Part shown: positions 1-5,924 of the stretch, piece by piece
How positions within the stretch are numbered: the stretch's first letter is position 1
Layout: the number at the start of each line of letters is the position of its first letter
Source: Clostridiales bacterium
GTDB lineage: Bacteria > Bacillota_A > Clostridia > Christensenellales > Aristaeellaceae
Assembly: GCA_024684665.1 (NCBI GenBank)
Contig: JAIKWN010000256.1
Span: 1-9,401 of the forward strand
Direction: 5' to 3'
DNA: 9,401 nt
The notes under the pieces: generated by a model
Database searches by the model: none
What the model was told of the DNA's origin: nothing
What the model saw: the letters and a program-made list of their open reading frames with translations, nothing else
Translations under genes and position numbers: made by a program

Positions 1-1083
1 GAGACGCTGGATGAGCCGATCGATGATACGGTTAACGCCGACGATCTTATGTTCGATCTCGGTATGCGGTATCTCAGGATGATGGCCGCAGAAAAAAAGA
101 AACAGGCCTATCAGAAGGCCAATTCTCTTACGCTCTGGGTCAAGGACGCCCCGTCAAAGAAGGCCCTAACCGACTATGTCGACTCCGTGACAAACAAAGA
201 CAGCCCGGATTATATCCCGACCACCGACCGTATCGCGGTCTTCGATCTTGACGGCACTCTCTTCTGCGAGTCGGATCCGATATGGTTCGACTTTATGATG
301 TACAAATACCGGATCCTCGAAGATCCCACCTATAAAGATCAGGCGACGGAATACGAAAAGCAGGTCGCGCGCACCGTCCAGTCCGCCATTGACACCGGCG
401 TCGTCCCGGACGGTTTCGAAGTGGAGATCGGCAACTGCATTGCCCGGGCCTTTGCTGGGATGAGCGTTAGGGATTTCACTCACTACGTCAGGGATTACGC
501 GGAAAGACCATCGCCCACTTACAACGGCATGAACGTCGGTGAAGCGTTCTACCAGCCCATGGTTCAGGTCATAGACTATCTGCAAGATAACGGTTTCACT
601 GTCTATGTCTGCAGCGGAAGCGACCGGCTGGTCGTCCGCGGGATTGTCGAAGGCGGCCTCATCCTGGCTGCAAGATATGTCATCGGGACGGAAGAATTGA
701 TATCGGCAAAGAATCAGGGAGATACAGACGGCTCGGAATATGTTTTCAGTCACCATGAAGAACTGGTCCTGAGCGGAAAGATCGCTGCAAAGAATCTCAA
801 AATGACCAAGGTGTCCATGGTTGCCGAGCAGGTCGGGCAGTGCCCTGTGCTCTCCTTTGGAAACAGCGCCGGCGATATCAGCATAACCAACTATGTCATG
901 GGCAACGAACGGTATAAAACGGCGGCATTTTTCGTCTGTTGCGACGATGAGGTCCGGGAAAACGGAAGCCCGGAAAAAGCGCAGGAGGTCTACGACTTCT
1001 GCGCCGAATACGGCTGGATCCCGATCTCAATGAAGAACGACTGGCTGACCGTATTCGGAGAGGGCGTCACAAAGAAAACGTAA
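1..1083 (+). CDS. HAD-superfamily phosphatase, 5' end cut by the window edge
   Basis: This is a haloacid dehalogenase-type hydrolase, probably a phosphomonoesterase; the substrate cannot be told. Counting from the Met at base 49, motif I is DLDGT at residues 66-70 (D66 nucleophile, D68 acid/base). Motif II is the SGSD at 189-192, a Lys for motif III lies in the 248-254 stretch, and motif IV is GNSAGD at 271-276. The SPDYIP...RIAVFDLDGT block and the C-terminal SMKNDW segment resemble HAD hydrolases of gut bacteria that often carry an N-terminal export or lipoprotein signal. The frame stays open from base 1, and no ribosome binding site precedes the Met at 49, so the true start is probably outside the window and 16 extra codons are included here. 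The gene converges on ohrR with a 68-base gap in which I see no clear terminator. The family call is firm; the full length, location and role are unknown. Confidence 0.85.
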   Translation, partial: ETLDEPIDDTVNADDLMFDLGMRYLRMMAAEKKKQAYQKANSLTLWVKDAPSKKALTDYVDSVTNKDSPDYIPTTDRIAVFDLDGTLFCESDPIWFDFMMYKYRILEDPTYKDQATEYEKQVARTVQSAIDTGVVPDGFEVEIGNCIARAFAGMSVRDFTHYVRDYAERPSPTYNGMNVGEAFYQPMVQVIDYLQDNGFTVYVCSGSDRLVVRGIVEGGLILAARYVIGTEELISAKNQGDTDGSEYVFSHHEELVLSGKIAAKNLKMTKVSMVAEQVGQCPVLSFGNSAGDISITNYVMGNERYKTAAFFVCCDDEVRENGSPEKAQEVYDFCAEYGWIPISMKNDWLTVFGEGVTKKT

Positions 1084-1151
1084 ACAATCCGACGTAGCAG
1101 AGCAGGCAAAGACACCGCAGAAGCAAAAGGCTGAGGCAAGAATTCCGAAAA

Positions 1152-1604
1152 TCAGTCATCCGATTCCTTCAGGCCGTCCAGCAGCTTGTACAGCAGCGCA
1201 TACAGCTGCCCCGCCTCTTCCGGAGAGAGGGGCAAACAGACACCGACCGTTTTCGGCACCCTGCGCGCTTCATCCTTCAGGGCGCGACCCGCTTCCGTCA
1301 GCGAGAGAACGACCACCCGCTCGTCTTCCGCGCTGCGCCTGCGGGAAAGGAGACCCATCACTTCCAGTTTTTTTGCCACCGGCGTCAGTGTACCGCTGTC
1401 AAGCGCCAGCCGTTCGCACAGCGAACCCATCGTGATCTCTTCTTCCTCCCAGAGGACCAGCATCAGGAGATACTGGGTGTAGGTGATCCCCAGTGGTTTC
1501 AGCGCGGGCGTATACAGTCCCACGACCCGACGTGCCGCTGCGTACAGCGGAAAGCACAGCTGCCGTTTGAGCAGCAGGGCTTCTTCTCCCCCCGTTTTAT
1601 TCAT
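1152..1604 (-). CDS. ohrR: Organic-hydroperoxide sensing MarR-family repressor OhrR
   Basis: A 150-residue MarR-family winged-helix repressor. Relative to Bacillus subtilis OhrR (known: C15 senses, Y29 and Y40 contact it), the LCFPLYAA segment puts the sensing cysteine at C17. Y31 and Y42 fall at the matching tyrosines, and LDSGTLTP (68-75) and the wing RSAEDERVVVLSLTEAG (90-106) match the DNA-binding part. C123 lies where two-cysteine OhrR proteins keep their resolving cysteine; there is also a C63. I chose the Met at 1604 because a GGAGG sits 8 bases upstream. The frame opens further back to 1799, but that stretch overlaps gpx out of frame, has no ribosome binding site and does not look like OhrR. 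The gene lies 86 bases downstream of gpx and is probably co-transcribed, so it would repress its own operon through the palindrome at 2263-2277. Oxidation should release it. Confidence 0.93.
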   Translation of the reverse strand: MNKTGGEEALLLKRQLCFPLYAAARRVVGLYTPALKPLGITYTQYLLMLVLWEEEEITMGSLCERLALDSGTLTPVAKKLEVMGLLSRRRSAEDERVVVLSLTEAGRALKDEARRVPKTVGVCLPLSPEEAGQLYALLYKLLDGLKESDD

Positions 1605-1612
1605 CCCGTCTT

Positions 1613-1617
1613 CCTCC
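1613..1617 (-). promoter_or_regulatory. Ribosome binding site that fixes the ohrR start
   Basis: GGAGG on the minus strand ends 8 bases before the ATG at 1604. No comparable site precedes the upstream in-frame Met codons at 1628 and 1799, so this decides the start. Confidence 0.85.
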
Positions 1618-1631
1618 AATCTGATCATGTG

Positions 1632-1658
1632 TCCGCCCGGGAGCATTCCCCGGGCGGA
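1632..1658 (-). other. GC-rich hairpin between gpx and ohrR
   Basis: Perfect 10-base arms (TCCGCCCGGG at 1632-1641 and its complement at 1649-1658) flank a 7-base loop. Read in the direction of transcription, the hairpin lies 32 bases after the gpx stop and 14 bases before the ohrR ribosome binding site. It is followed by ACACATGATC rather than a U-run, so it is not a standard terminator. Plausible roles are partial attenuation, protection of the upstream gpx message from 3' decay, or lowering ohrR expression relative to gpx. The structure is seen directly; the role is inferred. Confidence 0.6.
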
Positions 1659-1690
1659 ATCAGTATTCCCCTCGATTTGTTTTTCTTCGT

Positions 1691-2230
1691 TCAGATCAGC
1701 GAAGCCACGCACTTTTCGACTTCTTTCATGTCCGCTGTGGGCTCGAACCGGGCCACCACGTTGCCCTGCCGGTCCACCACAAACTTTGTGAAGTTCCACT
1801 TGATGTCGGGATTGTTTTTGTAATCCTTGTCAATCTTCTTCAGCATCGCGCCCATCACGAGTCCCATGGGGCCGTTAAAGCCTGCGAAACCCTTCTGGCT
1901 CTTCAGATAGTTGAATAGGGGCAGTGCGTTTTCGCCGTTGACGTCGGACTTTTTCATCTGCGGGAACTTTGTGTTGTACCTGAGTGTGCAGAACTCATGG
2001 ATTTCATCGTCCGTTCCCGGGGTCTGCCCAGCAAACTGGTTGCAGGGCACGTCGATGATTTCGAGCCCCCGGTCGTGGTACTTCTCGTACATTTCTTCGA
2101 GCGGCTTGTAATGCGGGGTGAATCCGCAGCCGGTTGCTGTGTTCACGATCACCATGACCTTGCCCTCATTGTCTTTGAGAGAAAGCTCGCCGCCCTTCGC
2201 CATCGGTACGGAATAATCATAGATGCTCAT
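1691..2230 (-). CDS. gpx: Glutathione peroxidase family thiol peroxidase
   Basis: A 179-residue cysteine-type GPx with no signal peptide, so probably cytoplasmic. The peroxidatic C35 lies in NTATGCGFTP. The rest of the catalytic tetrad is Q69 in CNQFAGQTPG, then W145 and N146 in WNFTKF. C81 in EIHEFC sits at the resolving-cysteine position of bacterial and plant enzymes that use thioredoxin. Despite the family name, the likely reaction is reduction of organic hydroperoxides and H2O2 with thioredoxin as donor. A small oddity is QTPG where most members have QEPG. An AAGGAGG lies 7 bases before the ATG. It is first in an operon with ohrR, behind a promoter that carries an OhrR-type operator, so induction by organic peroxides is expected. 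Confidence 0.95.
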   Translation of the reverse strand: MSIYDYSVPMAKGGELSLKDNEGKVMVIVNTATGCGFTPHYKPLEEMYEKYHDRGLEIIDVPCNQFAGQTPGTDDEIHEFCTLRYNTKFPQMKKSDVNGENALPLFNYLKSQKGFAGFNGPMGLVMGAMLKKIDKDYKNNPDIKWNFTKFVVDRQGNVVARFEPTADMKEVEKCVASLI

Positions 2231-2262
2231 ATTTCTTCCTCCTTGGATTCAATTTGATTTGA

Positions 2263-2277
2263 TACAATTTAATTGTA
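2263..2277 (-). promoter_or_regulatory. OhrR-type operator in front of gpx
   Basis: On the minus strand this reads TACAATTAAATTGTA, a perfect 7+1+7 inverted repeat. It equals the TACAATT-N-AATTGTA palindrome known for the Bacillus OhrR operator. It fully contains the -10 hexamer of the gpx promoter, so bound repressor would block RNA polymerase. The gene for the matching repressor is second in the same operon. Binding itself is inferred. Confidence 0.88.
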
Positions 2278-2300
2278 AAACAAGAATCCAGAAAAGTCAA
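2272..2300 (-). promoter_or_regulatory. Sigma-A type promoter of gpx-ohrR
   Basis: On the minus strand a -35 box TTGACT (2295-2300) and a -10 box TACAAT (2272-2277) are separated by exactly 17 bases. Transcription would start near 2265 and leave a leader of about 35 bases with an AAGGAGG ribosome binding site. The -10 box lies inside the OhrR palindrome. The -35 box lies inside the terminator-like hairpin of the upstream gene. Confidence 0.85.
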
Positions 2301-2312
2301 GACTTTTCTGGA
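2277..2312 (-). terminator. Rho-independent terminator of the CnaB-like gene
   Basis: Perfect 12-base arms, TCCAGAAAAGTC at 2287-2298 and GACTTTTCTGGA at 2301-2312, have only 2 bases between them. In practice this is about an 11-pair stem with a 4-base loop. On the minus strand it is followed by TTCTTGTTTT, a U-rich tail. It begins 11 bases after the stop codon at 2324. The arms are AT-rich, so efficiency may be moderate. Confidence 0.7.
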
Positions 2313-2323
2313 AATTCTTTCTT

Positions 2324-2713
2324 TTAGTGAACAGCGGCGTAGTCTACCGCCCGATTGATGATGATGCCGTTGTGATAAACCTTTTTAGTTTCTGCGTAAT
2401 GCGGGCGTTTGTTCACATACATGGCAATGTAGCCTTTGAAATAATGCTCCTTTGCCGTATACACGATGTCTTTCCCTCGGCTGTCGTAGCGGCTCAGTCC
2501 GCTGTAGACATAACGGTCACCGTCTACGATCTCGTATTCCGGCTGCGGATCCATCTTTCTTCCGTTGGCGTACAGCGTCAGGGTCAGCGGCCCTTCGTAA
2601 CCCCCCTGCCAGACGGCGGTAACCTCGAAGTTTACCGTACCGATAGCTGCAAGCGCCGCCGGAGCAAACAGGAACAGGACAGACAAGAGGCAAGCGCAGA
2701 GAACGCGTCGCAT
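2324..2713 (-). CDS. Small secreted protein with a single CnaB-like domain
   Basis: A predicted 129-residue exported protein. Residues 1-22 form a signal peptide: MRR, then a hydrophobic run, then ALA before a likely cut after A22. The rest resembles one CnaB (collagen-adhesin B) beta-sandwich repeat. The order of its hallmarks matches: VTAVW at 31-35, LTLYANG at 45-51, YVYSGLSRYDSRGKDIVYTAKE at 68-89, and GIIINRA at 116-122. In typical CnaB repeats the position two before the first Trp is a Lys that forms an isopeptide bond to a late Asn. Here that position is A33, while N120 and E89 are kept, so the crosslink is probably absent. There is no LPXTG anchor, membrane segment or lipobox, so the protein is probably released or bound non-covalently. 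I chose the Met at 2713 because a GGAGG-GGG stretch precedes it; a second Met at 2734 lies inside or before that site. It appears to be a single-gene unit. Function unknown. Confidence 0.75.
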   Translation of the reverse strand: MRRVLCACLLSVLFLFAPAALAAIGTVNFEVTAVWQGGYEGPLTLTLYANGRKMDPQPEYEIVDGDRYVYSGLSRYDSRGKDIVYTAKEHYFKGYIAMYVNKRPHYAETKKVYHNGIIINRAVDYAAVH

Positions 2714-2758
2714 ATTCCCTTCCCCCTCCATCAACCGCTGGTATCACTTTTTTCCGGT

Positions 2759-2764
2759 ATTATA
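2759..2764 (-). promoter_or_regulatory. Candidate -10 box for the CnaB-like gene
   Basis: TATAAT on the minus strand lies 45 bases before the chosen start codon, in an AT-rich gap between operons. I see no good -35 hexamer at 16-18 bases, so it is either a weak or activator-dependent promoter, or the true promoter is elsewhere in the gap. Confidence 0.4.
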
Positions 2765-2851
2765 CATGATGTGGTAGTATAAGATATTTACACGGTTTTT
2801 CCAGAGGGTTTTGGGAAAACTAATATAGATTTAATAACTGTCACATACTTA

Positions 2852-2910
2852 TTTCACTTTGTTATAAAGCATTCATATTTAGCCGCTTTTCATGGCAGCA
2901 CAAAGTGAAA
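2852..2910. repeat. Inverted repeat with 11-base arms in the AT-rich gap after hisK
   Basis: TTTCACTTTGT at 2852-2862 is the exact complement of ACAAAGTGAAA at 2900-2910, with 37 bases between. A second, nested pair (AAAGC at 2866-2870 and GCTTT at 2885-2889) can extend the fold. It starts 22 bases after the hisK stop, so it could end or stabilise the his transcript, but no U-run follows on the minus strand. It could also be a protein-binding site. The remaining gap between hisK and the CnaB-like gene (2714-2931) shows no gene that I can support. Confidence 0.55.
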
Positions 2911-2931
2911 CGCGTTCCCGTCCACGGACTA

Positions 2932-3774
2932 TTATCGAGAGACTTCCAGCGGAACGGGCGCGAAAAACGGCTTCCCTCCGTTCGAATTCGGAAAGATCTG
3001 CCAGGTTTCCGCAAAGCCACAGGACGCAAGAATCTCCACAGCCTGACCAAATGCGCAGTCCACAGTCTCCTTCGCGTGGGAATCAGAACTAACGGTGACC
3101 TTTCCGCCCCGTCGCCTGATTTCCAGCAGGAATTCTTTTGAAGGATAGGGCGTTGAGCGCCACCCTCGGGAGATGGCCCCAGTATTCACCTCGATGATTT
3201 TTTCTGCATCCAGAAGGGCATTAAGGGCGCGTAAAGCCGCTTTTTGGTAGCGAGGACTTTCCGGGTTCATAAAATGGTACTTCTCGTCAAACTTGGTAAG
3301 CAGATCGAAATGAGCGCAAATAGCCGCTTCTCTGCATTCCGCCACCTTAAGAAGTTCCCCGAAATAGCCCTCTGCCATGGCGTCCGGATCCCCGGAAAAA
3401 AACTCCCTGAAAATGCGCATGGTGATTTCCGGGGCGTGATCGACGCTGAGGGGCGGCTCCACCCCGGGCAGATGATGCACCGCACCGATCACATAGTCGA
3501 AGGGGGAGAGATCCACTCCCGCCATACTGCGGGTATCCAGTTCAATCCCAGTGAATACCGTCATGCGCCCGGAAAAGATTTCCTTCTGCAGCGCCATTTC
3601 GGCGAGAAAAGGTTCCGTATTCTCCGGAGCCCAATCGTTTTCAAAAGGCATCGGGCTGTGCAGGCTGATCCCCGCCGCAGGCATCCCCACCTTCAAACAG
3701 GCTTCCAGCATGTCGTGGCATGTGTCCTTCCCGTCGTCGAAAGTGGAATGCATATGCAGATTACGGAAAACCAT
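2932..3774 (-). CDS. hisK: Histidinol-phosphatase, PHP family
   Basis: A 280-residue PHP-domain enzyme that removes phosphate from L-histidinol phosphate, the step between HisC and HisD. Bacillus names the equivalent gene hisJ. Metal-site motifs of the family are all visible: H7-M-H9 near the N-terminus, H39 in GISLHSP, E78 in GIELD, H100/H101 in GAVHH, H155 with D157 in CAHFDLL, and D231-S-H233 in SSDSHA. ENTG-type and GW-R residues (195-206) are also present. Length fits the family. It is the last gene of the his operon and its ATG overlaps the hisIE stop by one base (TAATG). An AGGAG about 11 bases upstream serves it. Its place in the operon, with no HisB-type HAD phosphatase domain present, supports this specific role over other PHP phosphatases. 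Confidence 0.93.
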   Translation of the reverse strand: MVFRNLHMHSTFDDGKDTCHDMLEACLKVGMPAAGISLHSPMPFENDWAPENTEPFLAEMALQKEIFSGRMTVFTGIELDTRSMAGVDLSPFDYVIGAVHHLPGVEPPLSVDHAPEITMRIFREFFSGDPDAMAEGYFGELLKVAECREAAICAHFDLLTKFDEKYHFMNPESPRYQKAALRALNALLDAEKIIEVNTGAISRGWRSTPYPSKEFLLEIRRRGGKVTVSSDSHAKETVDCAFGQAVEILASCGFAETWQIFPNSNGGKPFFAPVPLEVSR

Positions 3775-4421
3775 TACTTCATCTTCTCCTGCTTCACTTT
3801 ACGATCGATCACGTGGCGGGAAGCCATTTCCCGCCGGACATCTTCGAGGCTGATACCCTGTTCCACCATTAGCACCATCACATGGTACATGAGATCCGAA
3901 ATCTCATAGATCGTGTTTGCCCTGTCGTCATCCTTGGCGGCAATAATGACCTCCGTGGATTCCTCGCCGATCTTCTTTAAAATCTTATCCCTGCCCTTGG
4001 CAAAGAGATAGGAAGTATAGGAGCCCTCCTTCGGATTCTCTTTTCGTCCCTTCAGCATATCCAGGAGATCCTGATACTGGAAACCCGGCGCGGTTTCGCC
4101 TTCGTAGATTTCCTCACAGAAGCAGCTGTCCGTGCCAAGGTGGCAGGCGGGCCCGTCCTTCTTGACCTCCACCACCAGTGCGTCCCGGTCGCAATCCGCT
4201 GTGATCCGAACGATATGCTGGTAATTCCCGCTGGTTTTCCCCTTCAACCACAGGGTCTGCCGTGAGCGGGAATAAAAGCAGGTCAGGCCCTTCTCCATGG
4301 AGATGCCGAGGCTTTCCCGGTTCATATAAGCCAGGGTCAGTACCTGTTTCGTTTCCGTATCCACGACGATGGCGGGGATCAGGCCCCGGTCATCGAATTT
4401 CAGTTCATTTACGTCAAACAT
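3774..4421 (-). CDS. hisIE: Bifunctional phosphoribosyl-AMP cyclohydrolase / phosphoribosyl-ATP pyrophosphatase
   Basis: A 215-residue fusion catalysing steps 2 and 3 of histidine synthesis. The N-terminal HisI (cyclohydrolase) domain spans about 1-108. It shows LAYMNRESL, FYSRSRQTLWLKGKTSGN (49-66), the metal-binding D76-C77-D78-x-D80, and zinc-site C93-H94 and C100. The C-terminal HisE (pyrophosphohydrolase) domain covers about 115-205. Its MazG-like helices carry KIGEESTEVIIAAK (150-163) and YEISDLMYH (172-180), whose acidic residues bind magnesium. Such fusions are common in bacteria, and 215 residues is a normal length. The start is supported by a GGAGGA 8-9 bases before the ATG. It overlaps the end of hisF by 8 bases and hisK by one, consistent with coupled translation. 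Confidence 0.97.
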   Translation of the reverse strand: MFDVNELKFDDRGLIPAIVVDTETKQVLTLAYMNRESLGISMEKGLTCFYSRSRQTLWLKGKTSGNYQHIVRITADCDRDALVVEVKKDGPACHLGTDSCFCEEIYEGETAPGFQYQDLLDMLKGRKENPKEGSYTSYLFAKGRDKILKKIGEESTEVIIAAKDDDRANTIYEISDLMYHVMVLMVEQGISLEDVRREMASRHVIDRKVKQEKMK

Positions 4422-5196
4422 CGGTTTTCTCCTCCCGCGTTCTTCGCACGTTGATCCCCGCCTCGGAAAGGCGGGCTTTCAGTTCCGCGATGGATACTTC
4501 TCCATAGTGAAAAATGGAAGCCGCAAGGCCCGCGTCCACCCGCAGGATCTCCCGGAACAGCGTCACAAAATCCTCCGCGCAGCCCGCGCCGCCGGAAGCG
4601 ACCACTGGAACAGACGAAAAGGCGCAGACGGCGGAGAGCAGCGGCAGATCGAACCCCCGCTTCACCCCGTCCGTGTCGATGGAATTGACCACCAGTTCCC
4701 CCGCCCCGGCGTCTACGCCCCGCTTCATCCATTCAAGGGCGTCCATGCCGGTGTCGATGCGTCCTCCCTTCGCAAAGACGTGCCATCCGTCCCCAACCCG
4801 CGCCGCGTCCACAGAGAGCACCACGCACTGGCTTCCGTAACGCCGGGCCGCCTCGCCGATGAGACCAGGATTCGCAATGGCACCGGAATTGACGCTCACC
4901 TTGTCCGCACCATTGTCGAGGACCCGTTCAAAATCCGAAAGGGAGGAAATGCCCCCACCCACCGTCAGGGGAATAAAGACCTCCGCCGCTGTCCGTGCCA
5001 GCACGTCCGCGAAGAGCTTTCGCCCCTCATGGGAAGCGGTTATGTCATAGAAGACAAGTTCGTCCGCCCCGGCGCTCGAATAGACCCGCGCAAGGCTCAC
5101 AGGGTCAGATACGTCCGCCAGCCCCGCGAAACGGACCCCTTTGACCACCCTGCCGTCCTTCACGTCAAGGCAGGGAATGATACGCTTTGTAATCAT
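4414..5196 (-). CDS. hisF: Imidazole glycerol phosphate synthase, cyclase subunit
   Basis: A 260-residue (beta/alpha)8-barrel. With HisH it converts PRFAR and ammonia to imidazole glycerol phosphate plus AICAR. Catalytic D11 (IIPCLDVKDGRVVKG) and D130 (VVLSVDAARVG) are present. So are the phosphate-binding loops LTVGGGI (77-83) and VVASGGAG, and NSIDTDGVKRG in the late half of the barrel. The C-terminal tail after about 250 is a little charged and extended (RRTREEKTDV), which is normal variation. The ATG overlaps the hisA stop by four bases (ATGA) with GGGAG just upstream. The HisH partner is encoded one gene earlier, giving the standard H-A-F order. Confidence 0.98.
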   Translation of the reverse strand: MITKRIIPCLDVKDGRVVKGVRFAGLADVSDPVSLARVYSSAGADELVFYDITASHEGRKLFADVLARTAAEVFIPLTVGGGISSLSDFERVLDNGADKVSVNSGAIANPGLIGEAARRYGSQCVVLSVDAARVGDGWHVFAKGGRIDTGMDALEWMKRGVDAGAGELVVNSIDTDGVKRGFDLPLLSAVCAFSSVPVVASGGAGCAEDFVTLFREILRVDAGLAASIFHYGEVSIAELKARLSEAGINVRRTREEKTDV

Positions 5197-5909
5197 GCCG
5201 TCTCCCGTATGGCGCGGGCAAGATCCACCGCGCCGGTATAGTAAGCCTTACCGAGGATTGCCCCCCGGCAGCCTGCCTTTCGCAGGGCGAAAAGGTCGCC
5301 ATAAGATGAAACGCCGCCGCTGGCCACAAAGCCGATTTCCGGAAAAGCCCGGGTCATGCGCTCATAAAGCGCCATATTGCTGCCCTGCATCGCGCCGTCC
5401 CGGGAAATATCCGTGAGGATCACGTCGGTGATGCCCGAATCTCTCAGACGGGAGAGCAGTTCCTCCACCGTCAGGACGGACGTCTCTTTCCAGCCGCGGA
5501 CGGCAGGGAAGCCATCCTTTATATCCACACCCACGGCGATCCGCCCGGGGAAGCGGGTAGCCAGCCGGACAGGCAGCTCCGGATGCTCCACGGCCGCCGT
5601 GCCCAGGATCACCCTCCAGACGCCGGCGGAAAGATAGCGCTCCGCCACCTCCTCCGTCCGGATGCCGCCGCCGACTTCGACTCTGAGACCTGATTCCGCA
5701 GCAATGCGCGTGATGAGCGGAAGATGGGGCGTTCCTCCATCCCGCGCGCCCTCCAGATCCACGAGGTGAGCGACTTCCGCCCCGGCAAGCACGAAATCCT
5801 TTGCCACCGAAATCGGGTCATCGCTGTAGACGGTCAGTTTTTCGTAATCCCCGTGCAGCAGGCGAACCGCCTTACCATCATACAGATCGATTGCGGGGAA
5901 AATGAGCAA
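5193..5909 (-). CDS. hisA: ProFAR isomerase (phosphoribosylformimino-AICAR-ribotide isomerase), TTG start
   Basis: A 238-residue (beta/alpha)8-barrel that isomerises ProFAR to PRFAR by an Amadori rearrangement, the substrate step before HisH/HisF. General acid/base residues D8 (LIFPAIDLYDGK) and D129 (GVDIKDG) are in place, with EVGGGIRT, RGWKETS and LTDISRDG loops. I placed the start at a TTG codon because an AAGGAGG (5918-5924) ends 8 bases before it and the protein then begins exactly where HisA proteins do. A GTG-initiated frame from 5969 would add 20 residues unlike HisA ([10 protein letters not shown]...), would overlap hisH by 47 bases and has no matching ribosome binding site. The gap after hisH is 13 bases, the only real gap in the operon. 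Confidence 0.96.
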   Translation of the reverse strand: MLIFPAIDLYDGKAVRLLHGDYEKLTVYSDDPISVAKDFVLAGAEVAHLVDLEGARDGGTPHLPLITRIAAESGLRVEVGGGIRTEEVAERYLSAGVWRVILGTAAVEHPELPVRLATRFPGRIAVGVDIKDGFPAVRGWKETSVLTVEELLSRLRDSGITDVILTDISRDGAMQGSNMALYERMTRAFPEIGFVASGGVSSYGDLFALRKAGCRGAILGKAYYTGAVDLARAIRETA

Positions 5910-5917
5910 ATCGTCCC

Positions 5918-5924
5918 CCTCCTT
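5918..5924 (-). promoter_or_regulatory. Ribosome binding site for the TTG start of hisA
   Basis: AAGGAGG on the minus strand overlaps the TAA stop of hisH (5923-5925) and lies 8 bases before TTG at 5909. It settles the unusual start codon. Confidence 0.85.

Noticed and set aside
166..756. Long open frame (196 codons) on the minus strand inside the HAD gene
   Set aside because: It lies antisense to a clear HAD protein with all its motifs, shows no family signature, and has no ribosome binding site that I can see.
1084..1151. Possible terminator or frameshifted continuation of the HAD gene in the convergent gap
   Set aside because: No convincing hairpin with a U-run on either strand. A shifted frame stays open past the stop, but the HAD protein already ends where its family usually does.
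1605..1799. N-terminal extension of OhrR by 65 residues into gpx
   Set aside because: The extension overlaps the gpx coding end out of frame, includes the intergenic hairpin and lacks a ribosome binding site; the Met at 1604 has an ideal one and fits OhrR length.
2790..2822. Weak inverted repeat GTTTTTCC / GGGAAAAC as a his terminator
   Set aside because: The arms need a bulge, the stem is AT-rich and short, and no clear U-run follows on the minus strand, so it does not meet the standard for a terminator call.
4369..5241. Open frame of 290 codons on the plus strand opposite hisF
   Set aside because: Antisense shadow of hisF, which has its full set of catalytic residues and correct length; composition is Arg/Pro/His rich with no domain.
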